Assembly (NCBI GenBank): GCA_965216725.1
Contig: CBDCGI010000005.1
Span: 62,001 to 126,000, forward strand
DNA from: JACZUI01 sp965216725
GTDB lineage: Bacteria > Actinomycetota > Acidimicrobiia > Spongiisociales > ZC4RG35
Reading direction: 5' to 3'
DNA length: 64,000 nucleotides
A program made the translations under genes and the position numbers. Positions 53,470-60,866 of the stretch are shown one piece after another (positions within the stretch are counted from its first letter, which is position 1; every line of letters begins with the position of its first letter). The notes under the pieces are model-generated. The model saw nothing but the letters and a program-made list of their open reading frames with translations, had not been told where the DNA came from and searched no databases.

Positions 53470-53521
53470 CGTCGAGTGTGCTTGTCCTACCCAAAAACCG
53501 AGAGGACAAGCACACTCGACG
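53470..53521. repeat. 52-bp dispersed palindrome, copy 2
   Basis: Arms CGTCGAGTGTGCTTGTCCT and AGGACAAGCACACTCGACG are perfectly complementary over 19 bp and flank the same 14-nt loop ACCCAAAAACCGAG as the copy at 35252. It lies just outside the island, 30 bp from the tRNA-Glu remnant. Confidence 0.92.
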
Positions 53522-53551
53522 GGGAGGGATGGGGCGCAGCTGCCCGAGAAA

Positions 53552-53597
53552 TGGCAGTCCCGACCAGATTTGAACTGGCGTTTCCGGCTTGAGAGGC
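53552..53597. repeat. attL: partial tRNA-Glu(CTC) remnant
   Basis: These 46 bp are identical to 60867-60912 and cover the acceptor 3' strand, T-arm, variable region and anticodon loop of tRNA-Glu. The sequence then diverges, so no D-arm or 5' acceptor strand exists and this copy is not a functional tRNA. Confidence 0.92.
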
Positions 53598-53625
53598 AGG
53601 GACTGACGGATCAACCTTAGGCCGC

Positions 53626-53711
53626 TGACCTGGGAAAACGTGACCTGACCTGGGAGAATGCCGAAGTATCGATGTTGCCCGGATTGGGTGAGTTTGGGCG
53701 AGATTGGGCGG
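53626..53711. repeat. Short direct repeats inside the attL end
   Basis: TGACCTGGGA occurs at 53626 and 53646 (20-bp spacing). A 10-bp unit GATTGGGYGA is repeated three times in tandem at 53682, 53692 and 53702. Spacing of one or two helical turns next to an attachment site suggests integrase arm-type or excisionase binding sites. Confidence 0.5.
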
Positions 53712-53738
53712 CAACACGGGACAGATCCGGGACGAGAT

Positions 53739-54212
53739 TCACCCGTACTTGGCGGCAAAGTCCTCGTCGGACATGAACAAGTAGATGAGGCCCTCGATGA
53801 AGCCAATGACAGCAGGCACGACGGTCCAGAAGAAGAGCAGGTAGATGATTCCGAGGCCGGTGTCGCCAAGGTAGAACTTGTGAATACCGAGACCTCCCAG
53901 AAGGATTCCCAGGACTCCTGCGGTGACCCGCGATTTGGGCGGCGCCTGCCCAATTGGGCTGGCTGCCGGGGCAGGTGGGGGCGCCTGAGACGTGGCGAGC
54001 TTCATTTTGTCGGCCGCCGTTACGGCTTCTCCGGCCAGGTCAACCGTGAATCCCTCCTTGTGGGCTGGCTTGAAGTAGACATGCTCCTCCTCGACGACCA
54101 CCTCGAAAATGTCGTTGTCGAGCTCTTTGATTTCGGAGTCCGCTTTTTCGGTGGCGACGACTTCAACCTCGTTCACCAAAAACCGCAGCATGTCCTCGGT
54201 CAGTCGACACAC
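53739..54212 (-). CDS. TM2-domain membrane protein
   Basis: The C-terminal 70 residues of this 157-aa protein form a TM2 domain: GVLGILLGGLGIHKFYLGDTGLGIIYLLFFWTVVPAVIGFIEGL-type pair of helices ending FMSDEDFAAKYG. The N-terminal 85 residues form an acidic, strand-rich domain (EVEVVATEKADSEIKELDND), then an Ala/Pro linker. TM2 proteins are widespread and of unclear function. A diverged, truncated copy of its 3' end lies at 59334-59453 in the same island. Confidence 0.8.
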   Translation of the reverse strand: MCRLTEDMLRFLVNEVEVVATEKADSEIKELDNDIFEVVVEEEHVYFKPAHKEGFTVDLAGEAVTAADKMKLATSQAPPPAPAASPIGQAPPKSRVTAGVLGILLGGLGIHKFYLGDTGLGIIYLLFFWTVVPAVIGFIEGLIYLFMSDEDFAAKYG

Positions 54213-54283
54213 ACCTGCAGGAGGGATCTGAGACCCTCAAAGCTGCCTTCAAGGCGACCGGGCTGAATCCCCACAGTGCATCT

Positions 54284-54673
54284 GTGCGTTCAGGCGGAAA
54301 GGTCGCCGATTCGACTATCCGGAACTATTTGGCAGGCAAGCAATACCACCGACGAAAACTCTGGGCTCTGGCTGAAGTACTCGGGGAGCGGTGGGGTGTC
54401 CAAGTCCTGAATAATTACGGCGAACCGGAGATGGCGAACGAGCTGATAGCTATGCATCAGGCCAACAGGGATCAGCTGGCACCCCCTTGGGATGAGCCGA
54501 CTGAAGTGGCTAATCCGGTCACATATGTCGGAGGGCGGCCGCCCAGAGTCACCGTCGACGGTGCGGACATCTCAACAGGTGCACTCTTCCGCAACGGTGA
54601 CAAGCTCACTCCGGAGCAGCGGGCGAGGGTGCAGGGGTATATCGACCGGCTGCTCGAGGAGGAGGGCGGCTAG
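54284..54673 (+). CDS. HTH (XRE-like) regulator, apparently lacking its 5' start
   Basis: This 129-aa frame from GTG 54284 contains part of a helix-turn-helix (KVADSTIRNYLAGKQYHRRKLWALAEVLGE). In-frame codons upstream (about 54230-54283) read LKAAFKATGLNPHSA, which looks like the first helices of the same domain, but no ATG, GTG or TTG is found there. The gene may have lost its 5' end or use an unusual start such as CTG. It precedes an ImmA/IrrE-like peptidase gene by 3 bp, the usual ImmR-ImmA order in mobile elements. Confidence 0.6.
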   Translation: MRSGGKVADSTIRNYLAGKQYHRRKLWALAEVLGERWGVQVLNNYGEPEMANELIAMHQANRDQLAPPWDEPTEVANPVTYVGGRPPRVTVDGADISTGALFRNGDKLTPEQRARVQGYIDRLLEEEGG

Positions 54674-54676
54674 GGA

Positions 54677-55165
54677 ATGTTTTCGCGGACTGGCGTCGTG
54701 GACGGGAATCTGTCCCAGGTGCGGGGGAGGATGCCGGTCATGCGGGAATGGAGTCCTTGGGAACATTTGGACCGGTCGGCGGTCAGGCTGGCTTGGGCGA
54801 GGCTCCCCTACGTGACTGGTGCCTACGTCCCGGGAGTGGCGACTGTGATCCTCCACCCGGAGAGCACATCGACCCAGCAGCGGTCTGCTCTTGCCGAGGA
54901 GTTGGCGCACCATGAGCTCGCTCACGAGCCGGTTGCTGATCCGGTTGCGTTGGCTCGTCAGGAGCTTCGAGCAAGGCGTTGGGCGGCGGTTCGTCTGGTC
55001 TCAGCGGAGCAGATTCTGGAGGCGGTGATGTGGACGCCTTATCTGCATGAGGTGGCGGAGCTTTTGGATGTGGACCCTGATCTGGTCGAGATCAGGGTCG
55101 AGTTGATGACATTGGAAGAGAGGCGGCTGCTCGAGGAGCGGCTCGCGGATGGGAGTGACCTATGA
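54677..55165 (+). CDS. ImmA/IrrE-like metallopeptidase
   Basis: This 162-aa protein has the zinc motif in EELAHHELAHEPVADP (HExxH: HELAH). The preceding strand VATVILHPESTSTQQRSALA matches the ImmA/IrrE (DUF955) fold, where the peptidase cleaves a cognate repressor and releases an element for excision. It follows the HTH gene directly and overlaps the lipoprotein start in an ATGA junction. The repressor target is inferred from gene order only. Confidence 0.78.
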   Translation: MFSRTGVVDGNLSQVRGRMPVMREWSPWEHLDRSAVRLAWARLPYVTGAYVPGVATVILHPESTSTQQRSALAEELAHHELAHEPVADPVALARQELRARRWAAVRLVSAEQILEAVMWTPYLHEVAELLDVDPDLVEIRVELMTLEERRLLEERLADGSDL

Positions 55166-55806
55166 GAACACGATTGATCCTTGTCCTTGTGGCCCTGGTT
55201 TTGGCGGCTTGTACGGCGGAGGAGGGCTCGGACACGACGACCGTGGAAGACCCGGCGACGACGACCACGACGTCGAACCGGACGACGACCACGCCTACTC
55301 CGCCTCCCCCGCCGGAAGATCCCACCACCACGACCGCTCCCGCGCCCTCAACGACGGCTCCTCCGCCGGCCGATTCGGGAACCCGGGAACAGCCGATCCA
55401 GTTCGGGGAACCGGCTGCGGTGGGCGATTTCACTATCCATGTCGTCGACTGGGAGCCCGACGCTACCCAGACTGTCCTCGAGCACAACCAATTCAACGAT
55501 CCTCCGCCGGCTGGTTCCGTCTACTCGATCGTCACCATCGAACTCACCTACACAGGAGACGAAACAGGCGAGCCGTGGCTCGACCTGTCATGGTCGGCTG
55601 TTGGCGACTCAAATGTGGCTGTCGACGCCGGCGACTGCTTCACCTATCCGAACAGCCTGTTCGACGTGAACGAGATCTTCCCGGGCGGCACGGCCCAGGG
55701 AGCTATCTGTTTTACGGTGCCCGAGGCTGACACTGGTTCGCTGCTACTGATCCTCGAGGACTTCCTGTCGTTTGACGACACACGCCTCTTCTACGCCCTC
55801 TCCTAA
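55162..55806 (+). CDS. Lipoprotein with Thr/Pro linker and DUF4352-like domain
   Basis: This 214-aa protein has a lipobox signal (LVLAACTAE) and a long low-complexity linker rich in Thr and Pro (about residues 22-72). The C-terminal beta-sandwich has EPAAVGDFTIHVVDWEP and SVYSIVTIELTYTGDETGEPW, like DUF4352/telomere-type immunoglobulin domains. It is exported and wall-spanning. It sits inside the integrase operon as cargo, and its function is unknown. Confidence 0.75.
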   Translation: MRTRLILVLVALVLAACTAEEGSDTTTVEDPATTTTTSNRTTTTPTPPPPPEDPTTTTAPAPSTTAPPPADSGTREQPIQFGEPAAVGDFTIHVVDWEPDATQTVLEHNQFNDPPPAGSVYSIVTIELTYTGDETGEPWLDLSWSAVGDSNVAVDAGDCFTYPNSLFDVNEIFPGGTAQGAICFTVPEADTGSLLLILEDFLSFDDTRLFYALS

Positions 55807-56877
55807 GTGAGTATCCAGCATCGGCCTGACAAACCGTCGCCTTGGGTGGCCCGTCTGCCTGTCGGGCACGGCAGGGAGGTGTCCCGCTCGTTCAAGAGGA
55901 AGGTGGACGCTCAGATCTGGTTGGAGGAGGAGCGTTCCCGGAGGCGCCGCGGCGACTGGGTGGACCCGCGGCGTGGTGATGTGCTCTGGGAGGATTACAC
56001 CAGCGAGGTGTTGGCAGGGAAGTCGCATCTGGCTCCGCGGACGGTCGAAACCTATGAGGCGGCCGCCCGGCGGGTTGCCCCATACTTGGATGGCACACCT
56101 CTTCGGCATGTGACCCCCGAACAGTTGGACCGGATAGTCGCCGAACTATCAGCGGTCTATGCGCCGGAGACTGTCGCCAAGTCGGTGCGGCTGATCCGCA
56201 TGGTGTTGGGTAGGGCGGTGGCTCATCAGCGTCTGCTCCGCTCCCCCGCCGCTGCTCTGTCAGCGCCGCCGGTGCCGAAACGAGAGATGCGGATCCTCAC
56301 CGCCGAACAGGTAGCCGAGCTGGCCGCGGTGATGCCTGACCGTTACAGGACGCTCCCGCTGACGGCCGCGTACATGGGGCTGAGGTTCGGTGAGCTCGCT
56401 GGACTGCAGGTGTCTGCGGTGGACATGCTTCGCCGCCGTCTCGAAGTCCGCCAAGTGTTGAAAGAATCTCGTAGGCGGCCGCCGTTTCTGGGCCTGCCCA
56501 AATCGTCAGCCTCGGCGAGGACCTTGGTCATCCCCCGATCGTTGGTTGATGAGCTTGCCCGACACCTCGAACAGCATCCGCCGGTCGATGGGCTGATCTG
56601 GACGACACCCCGGGGTGAGGTGCTCAGGAGAGGATCGTTCTCGAGGATCTGGCGACGAGCAGTTGACGACTCGGTCGGTTCACCGTGCCGGCTACACGAT
56701 CTCCGCCACACACATGCCGCCTGGCTGATCGCCGCAGGTGAACACCCGAAGACAATCCAGCAGCGGCTCGGTCACGGGTCCATCACTGTCACCCTTGACC
56801 GGTATGGGCATCTGATGGAGGGCCTCGACGAGGCAGCAGCTGACAAGCTCGACGAAATGTATCGGCTGGCCCGTTGA
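55807..56877 (+). CDS. Tyrosine site-specific integrase
   Basis: This 356-aa recombinase has an N-terminal arm-binding domain (AP2-like, about residues 1-55) and a SAM-like core-binding domain (about 60-150). The catalytic domain shows R in YMGLRFGELAGL, HxxR in HDLRHTHAAWLI, H in QQRLGHGS and the nucleophile Tyr in TLDRYGHLM. The GTG start abuts the preceding stop codon. It should catalyse integration and excision at the tRNA-Glu 46-bp site. A truncated homologue of its last 60 residues lies at 59454-59636. Confidence 0.95.
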   Translation: MSIQHRPDKPSPWVARLPVGHGREVSRSFKRKVDAQIWLEEERSRRRRGDWVDPRRGDVLWEDYTSEVLAGKSHLAPRTVETYEAAARRVAPYLDGTPLRHVTPEQLDRIVAELSAVYAPETVAKSVRLIRMVLGRAVAHQRLLRSPAAALSAPPVPKREMRILTAEQVAELAAVMPDRYRTLPLTAAYMGLRFGELAGLQVSAVDMLRRRLEVRQVLKESRRRPPFLGLPKSSASARTLVIPRSLVDELARHLEQHPPVDGLIWTTPRGEVLRRGSFSRIWRRAVDDSVGSPCRLHDLRHTHAAWLIAAGEHPKTIQQRLGHGSITVTLDRYGHLMEGLDEAAADKLDEMYRLAR

Positions 56878-58017
56878 CTACTGGAGGGCGACGCTGAAGT
56901 CCTCGAAGCTTCCGTCGTTAATATCGACGTGAGCTCGCCCGGAACCTGCGATGTCGTCGAAAGGAACCACCACGGCTGGGGTCTCGGCGTCGAGGCCCTC
57001 GTCACATTGGAATAGTGAGTCCGAACTGCGGACGTAGACCGCAATGTCACTCTTATCCGTCGGTACGCGCACTTCGAGAACGCGAACAGCTTCGCTGTCA
57101 GCTCCAGATCCGGTCCCCGCCCAAGTCAGGAACTCTCCTGTGGTTGAGAAGAAGGCCAGCACGTCATCTGGGTCGCCTCCGTGATAGGAGACCGCGACGT
57201 TTACGACTGGCCAGATCACCACATCCTCCGGGTCGACACCATCGGCCAATTGACGGTAGATGTCGTTGGCGTCTCCATCGACCGGGTTGCCGGTGACCGG
57301 GTCAACAAGGCCTGCTCCCTCGGCGATTTCCTCAGCGACCGCTTCGTCTGGGATGCTTCTGCGTTGATGCCAGTCAAGTGTGTGTTCACCCAGAAGGTCG
57401 AGGTAAGCGAGGATCGTGGCCTCCGGGGACTCTGGGGCCGGGCTCAACAAGGAAGCCTCCACAGTGAGAGTGAGGCACGAGTCAACAACGACATCTGAGA
57501 TTGGGCTCACCGGATGCTCGAACAGCTCAAGGGCGTTACGGCCCAAGGAGAACGGGCCTGCAATGGATCCGATCGGTTTAATAGAACCGCCATCATCTCC
57601 CCTTACAGCAATAGAACCGATCCGCCCGTTTGGGTTAATCACCGCCAGCGCAGAGAACGGCAGAGAACTGTCAAAGATCTCATAGTCGGATTCGTTGAGT
57701 GCTATCGACCCGGTGTCCATGGCTCGGATCGCCTCGAGATCAGCTTCTGTCGCCGTCGGGACCAGCCACACGAAGTCAACGAACTCGAAATTCGCCTCGA
57801 CTAGGTGCGTACCAGACTCTGGCTCCGACACGGCGGTGAATACGACCTCTGCAAGGGGGGCGCGCCATTCGAGCATCGCGTCGTGGAGTCCCGCCATTTC
57901 GAACTCCGCTGATTCCATAGATGAAGCGAAGGTGGAGTCTGCTGATCCCGAATCTCTGGCGCATGCGGCACAAACGAGACTGAGTGCCAGTACAGCTGCA
58001 ACGGTTGACCGTCTCAC
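56878..58017 (-). CDS. Large unknown lipoprotein, island cargo
   Basis: This 379-aa lipoprotein (lipobox LVCAACARD) has two beta-rich halves; the second begins near residue 185 with VVVDSCLTLTVEASLLSP. I recognise no domain. The gene ends next to the integrase stop, convergent with it. Base composition is visibly more A/T-rich than the chromosomal neighbours. The gene-free stretch 58018-58154 follows. Confidence 0.65.
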   Translation of the reverse strand: MRRSTVAAVLALSLVCAACARDSGSADSTFASSMESAEFEMAGLHDAMLEWRAPLAEVVFTAVSEPESGTHLVEANFEFVDFVWLVPTATEADLEAIRAMDTGSIALNESDYEIFDSSLPFSALAVINPNGRIGSIAVRGDDGGSIKPIGSIAGPFSLGRNALELFEHPVSPISDVVVDSCLTLTVEASLLSPAPESPEATILAYLDLLGEHTLDWHQRRSIPDEAVAEEIAEGAGLVDPVTGNPVDGDANDIYRQLADGVDPEDVVIWPVVNVAVSYHGGDPDDVLAFFSTTGEFLTWAGTGSGADSEAVRVLEVRVPTDKSDIAVYVRSSDSLFQCDEGLDAETPAVVVPFDDIAGSGRAHVDINDGSFEDFSVALQ

Positions 58018-58154
58018 CAGTCCAGTATCCCCGACTTGTCAACGCGAATCGCTTGACCGTTCGCGGACCTGAAGTAGATCTTCAGGGCAATAGCGTTCTT
58101 CGTACCCGTCAACTGGATACTCCCCAAGTCGTCGATTGTATAACTGCAGGTTTT

Positions 58155-59150
58155 TCAGTTCTGATTAGACGTATTGCACGTCTTGTGGGTTTCCGGCGAT
58201 GTAAAAGGCGTCCGAGAGATGAAGGTCTTACTGTTGACGCTCGTGTTGTAGTGGTAGTTCCGCCGCTTAGACCGCAGTTCGATTCCGCCAGCCTGATTCC
58301 CATTGTCTCGGTATGCGGTCCAAAGTCGTGGGGTCGGTGTTAGATCCATACCCGGATACACCACAGGACAGGATCCGCAGCCGGCCTTTATCGGGTCGTA
58401 GATGATTCTTTGTTTGACCACGTCACCGGAGTTCCCGAGTAGTGCGCTTTTGCTCCCAGAGTAGGTAGTAGAACTGAGCGACACAGAGCCAGAAGTTATC
58501 CACCATCCCCAGCCGTCCTCGAAACCCGGGCTGTAGCTCCACCAGTCACCTACTCCATCACCTTCGGACCATGGGACCCGCGCCTCATCGTCCTTCTCGA
58601 GGGTGGCCCAGTCCTCAGTCGATTTGCTCCCAACGACGGCGTCCATGGTCGGGTCGAAGGATCCACCCTGATTCCCTTCGACGTTCCACCAGAAGTTCCC
58701 GCTGTGGCCGTAATTCAGAGTATGTCCGACCTCATGCATCGCGATCCCTTGGAAGGAGATGTCGTCATCCGAAGGATTCGCAGCGGTGCTCCACATGAAG
58801 TCGGTGTTGAACTTGATCTGAGTAGGGCTCGTTGTTGCAAAGACACCATCAGCTAGATTCGCTGTGACGATGGTTATGTCGTGCTCGTCGTCGCAATCCG
58901 TTATCCGAGAGAGGTTGAGCACGTTCCCCTGATCGGGGCCAGGTACGGCTTCCCAGGCGGGCATTATGTCGCTGTCGAACGCCGACCTGGCCTGTGACAA
59001 AGTGACGCCAGGTGGAGCATCCTCGATGCAATACCGAACAGCAATCACGGGATCATCATGCACAGTTACGGCTAATGCGGCGTAGATACCTAATCCAAAG
59101 ACGATGGCGATCACGAAAAGGAACGGCCATCGGGGCGGTCGTCTCTTCAC
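58155..59150 (-). CDS. Membrane-anchored matrixin-like zinc metallopeptidase
   Basis: This 331-aa protein has an N-terminal signal anchor (about residues 9-28) and a metzincin-type catalytic domain with HEVGHTLNYGH at 139-149. This is the HExxHxxxxxH zinc signature, with Asn replacing the usual Gly. A C-terminal beta-sandwich (about 215-320, SGSVSLSSTTYSGSKSALL) resembles a carbohydrate- or protein-binding module. It probably acts outside the cell. It is upstream of, and co-directional with, the unknown lipoprotein. Confidence 0.8.
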   Translation of the reverse strand: MKRRPPRWPFLFVIAIVFGLGIYAALAVTVHDDPVIAVRYCIEDAPPGVTLSQARSAFDSDIMPAWEAVPGPDQGNVLNLSRITDCDDEHDITIVTANLADGVFATTSPTQIKFNTDFMWSTAANPSDDDISFQGIAMHEVGHTLNYGHSGNFWWNVEGNQGGSFDPTMDAVVGSKSTEDWATLEKDDEARVPWSEGDGVGDWWSYSPGFEDGWGWWITSGSVSLSSTTYSGSKSALLGNSGDVVKQRIIYDPIKAGCGSCPVVYPGMDLTPTPRLWTAYRDNGNQAGGIELRSKRRNYHYNTSVNSKTFISRTPFTSPETHKTCNTSNQN

Positions 59151-59333
59151 GGCGACTCCTCACGTCGGCCTACCGTTGCCATACCCAGGCAACCTACTCC
59201 AATCAGCGGCGGCAGTGTCTGGCGGACGCCAGGCGGACAAGCTCCAAGAGATGTGGGGCAGCGATGGTGACGCGCCTTGTGCAATCATTCACAACTGGAC
59301 AGATCCGAGACAGGAAAAGCCCTTCGGTATGAA
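59151..59333. other. Gene-free stretch in island with GGACAGATCC motif
   Basis: No gene is visible. It holds the upstream region of the zincin gene and a copy of the GGACAGATCCGAGACAG motif (59297-59313). A closely similar motif follows attL (about 53719) and precedes attR (about 60792). Confidence 0.5.
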
Positions 59334-59453
59334 CTACCCGTACTTCGTTGCGAAATCCTCGTCGGACATGAAGAGATAGATCAGGCCCTCAATGAACCCG
59401 ATGATGGCCGGGATGAAGGTCCAGAAGAAGAGAAGGTAGATCACTCCGAGGCC
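59334..59453 (-). pseudogene. Truncated TM2-domain gene remnant
   Basis: The minus strand encodes the last 39 residues of a TM2 protein (GVIYLLFFWTFIPAIIG, then IEGLIYLFMSDEDF) and the stop, homologous to the gene at 53739-54212 but clearly diverged at the nucleotide level. The 5' part is missing. The frame joins directly to an integrase 3' fragment on the other strand. Confidence 0.88.
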
Positions 59454-59636
59454 CTACGGCACACTCACGCAGCCTGGCTGATCGCCGCCGGTGAGCACCC
59501 GAAGACCATCCAGCAGAGGATGGGCCACGGTTCGATCACAGTCACCTTGGACACCTACGGACATCTGATGGAAGGTCTCGACGATGGAGCCGCTGACAAG
59601 CTCGAGGAGATGTTCAAGGCAAGCGCGTCGCGCTGA
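59454..59636 (+). pseudogene. Truncated tyrosine integrase remnant
   Basis: The frame encodes LRHTHAAWLIAAGEHPKTIQ, RMGHGSITVTLDTYGHLMEG and a C-terminal tail ending in EEMFKASASR. This is the last 60 residues of an integrase closely related to 55807-56877 (catalytic HxxR, H and Y retained). Everything before the HxxR box is missing. The open frame extends upstream only as antisense of the TM2 remnant. Confidence 0.9.
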
Positions 59637-59646
59637 CTCATCCTCA

Positions 59647-59684
59647 GTGTTGCTTAACACTACTGTTAATAGTAGTGTTAACAC
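59647..59684. promoter_or_regulatory. Nested palindromic operator before the HTH-ATPase gene
   Basis: Three overlapping inverted repeats of AACAC/GTGTT half-sites cover 59647-59684. The first is GTGTTGCTTAACAC. The central one has 9-bp arms AACACTACT (59656-59664) and AGTAGTGTT (59671-59679). The last is GTGTTAACAC (59675-59684). The A/T-rich centre GTTAAT could be the -10 of a leaderless promoter for ATG 59690. The winged-HTH of the gene product is the obvious candidate ligand. Confidence 0.7.
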
Positions 59685-59689
59685 TGACG

Positions 59690-60781
59690 ATGCCCCCACC
59701 ACGAATCGCAGACAAAGGAGAAATCAAAGACTTTGTAGTTATGCTCCCGGCGCCTCTACTGACGAACCTAGCGAACCGACTTGTGATTCAGTTTGGCGTC
59801 TCCCGGCCTACGGCACACAAATATATCGGTGAGCTGATCAGCGACGGAGTGATACGTCGGACAGGCATGGGCTCATACGAGCTCGCGGAAGAGCACTATC
59901 ACACGACCCGCCAGATTGTGGGGCTGGAGGAGCATGTCGTGTGGACCGAGGTCGTTGCCCCTCTGATGGCCGGCCACACAAAGAACGTGCGCGATATCGT
60001 GAATTACGGATGCAATGAAATGGTCAACAACGCCATAGACCATTCAGATTCAACAACCGTCGACATCGAAGTGAGGATGGCGCCGACCCATGTCGAACTC
60101 CATGTCGAAGACCATGGGGTAGGAATCTTTCGGAAGATCGCCAACTCGCTTGGCCTTGAAGACGACCGTCATGCGGTGCTCGAGTTGGCCAAAGGAAAGG
60201 TAACGACCGATCCGATAAACCATACGGGGGAAGGTATCTTCTTTTCATCGAGGGCTTTCGACAGATTCCACATCTACTCCGGCGGCGTATTGTTCAGCCA
60301 TGAGTTCGGGGACGACGAGGATTGGATAACCGGCGACGAGCAGCCACAGCGCGAGGTGAACGGAACTCTTGTAGCCATGATGATGCGTAACGATTCAGAA
60401 ACAGATCTGCAGGACGTCTTTGACGAGTACAGCAGCGGGGACGATGACTATGGCTTCGACAAAACTGTGGTCCCAGTGAAGCTGATGCAATACGGAGACG
60501 ATCAGTTGGTATCTCGCTCACAGGCCAAAAGGCTGATGAATCGATTCGATCGATTCCAAACGGTGGTTCTTGATTTTGACGGGGTCCCTGCAGTCGGCCA
60601 GGCGTTTGCAGACGAAGTCTTTCGCGTTTTTCAACTGGAGCATCCCGAGATTGATCTCGTAGCCATACGTGCAAATGAGCAGGTCGCTCGCATGATGAAT
60701 CGGGCGCTGAAAAGCGCGAGCAGCAATGGAGCCGAGAATGGAATACAGCTGCCGATCGACTACTCGGCCGAGTCTTCATAG
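59690..60781 (+). CDS. Fused winged-HTH, HATPase and STAS-like (DUF4325-type) regulator
   Basis: This 363-aa protein has three domains. A wHTH (about residues 25-65) contains FGVSRPTAHKYIGELISDGVI. A GHKL-type ATPase (about 95-235) has N-box EMVNNAIDHS, G1 box VEDHGVGI and a second glycine segment NHTGEGIFFS. A C-terminal STAS-like domain (about 270-340) has SRSQAKRLMNRF and VVLDFDGVPAVGQAFADEVF. The layout combines an anti-sigma-like ATPase and an antagonist-like STAS domain with a DNA-binding domain in one chain. There is no kinase dimerisation helix. It is probably an autoregulated switch of the island. The codon composition is more A/T-rich than in chromosomal genes. Confidence 0.85.
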   Translation: MPPPRIADKGEIKDFVVMLPAPLLTNLANRLVIQFGVSRPTAHKYIGELISDGVIRRTGMGSYELAEEHYHTTRQIVGLEEHVVWTEVVAPLMAGHTKNVRDIVNYGCNEMVNNAIDHSDSTTVDIEVRMAPTHVELHVEDHGVGIFRKIANSLGLEDDRHAVLELAKGKVTTDPINHTGEGIFFSSRAFDRFHIYSGGVLFSHEFGDDEDWITGDEQPQREVNGTLVAMMMRNDSETDLQDVFDEYSSGDDDYGFDKTVVPVKLMQYGDDQLVSRSQAKRLMNRFDRFQTVVLDFDGVPAVGQAFADEVFRVFQLEHPEIDLVAIRANEQVARMMNRALKSASSNGAENGIQLPIDYSAESS

Positions 60782-60837
60782 GAGGCGGACGGGACAGATC
60801 CGGGACAGCCGAACACCCGTTCTGATCACCAAAAGGC

Positions 60838-60863
60838 AAAAACCCCCTCTGACGAGGGGGTTT
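60838..60863. terminator. Bidirectional intrinsic terminator
   Basis: CCCCCTC-TGAC-GAGGGGG forms a 7-bp GC stem extended by A/T pairs (AAA/TTT). It is followed by TTTGTTT on the plus strand (closing the fused regulator gene) and by TTTTTGCCTTTT on the minus strand (closing tRNA-Glu). Confidence 0.9.
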
Positions 60864-60866
60864 GTT

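Larger units (their letters stand above)
53363..53738. other. Gene-free junction: palindrome, attL and repeats
   Basis: This 376-bp stretch holds no gene. In order it contains the hppA upstream region, the 52-bp palindrome copy 2 (53470-53521), the tRNA-Glu remnant (53552-53597), short direct repeats (53626-53655 and 53682-53711) and a GGACAGATCCGGGAC motif ending near 53733. Confidence 0.7.

Noticed and set aside
53552..53597. A third tRNA-Glu gene
   Set aside because: Only the 3' 46 nt of the tRNA are present; the D-arm and 5' acceptor strand are missing, so it is an attachment-site remnant.
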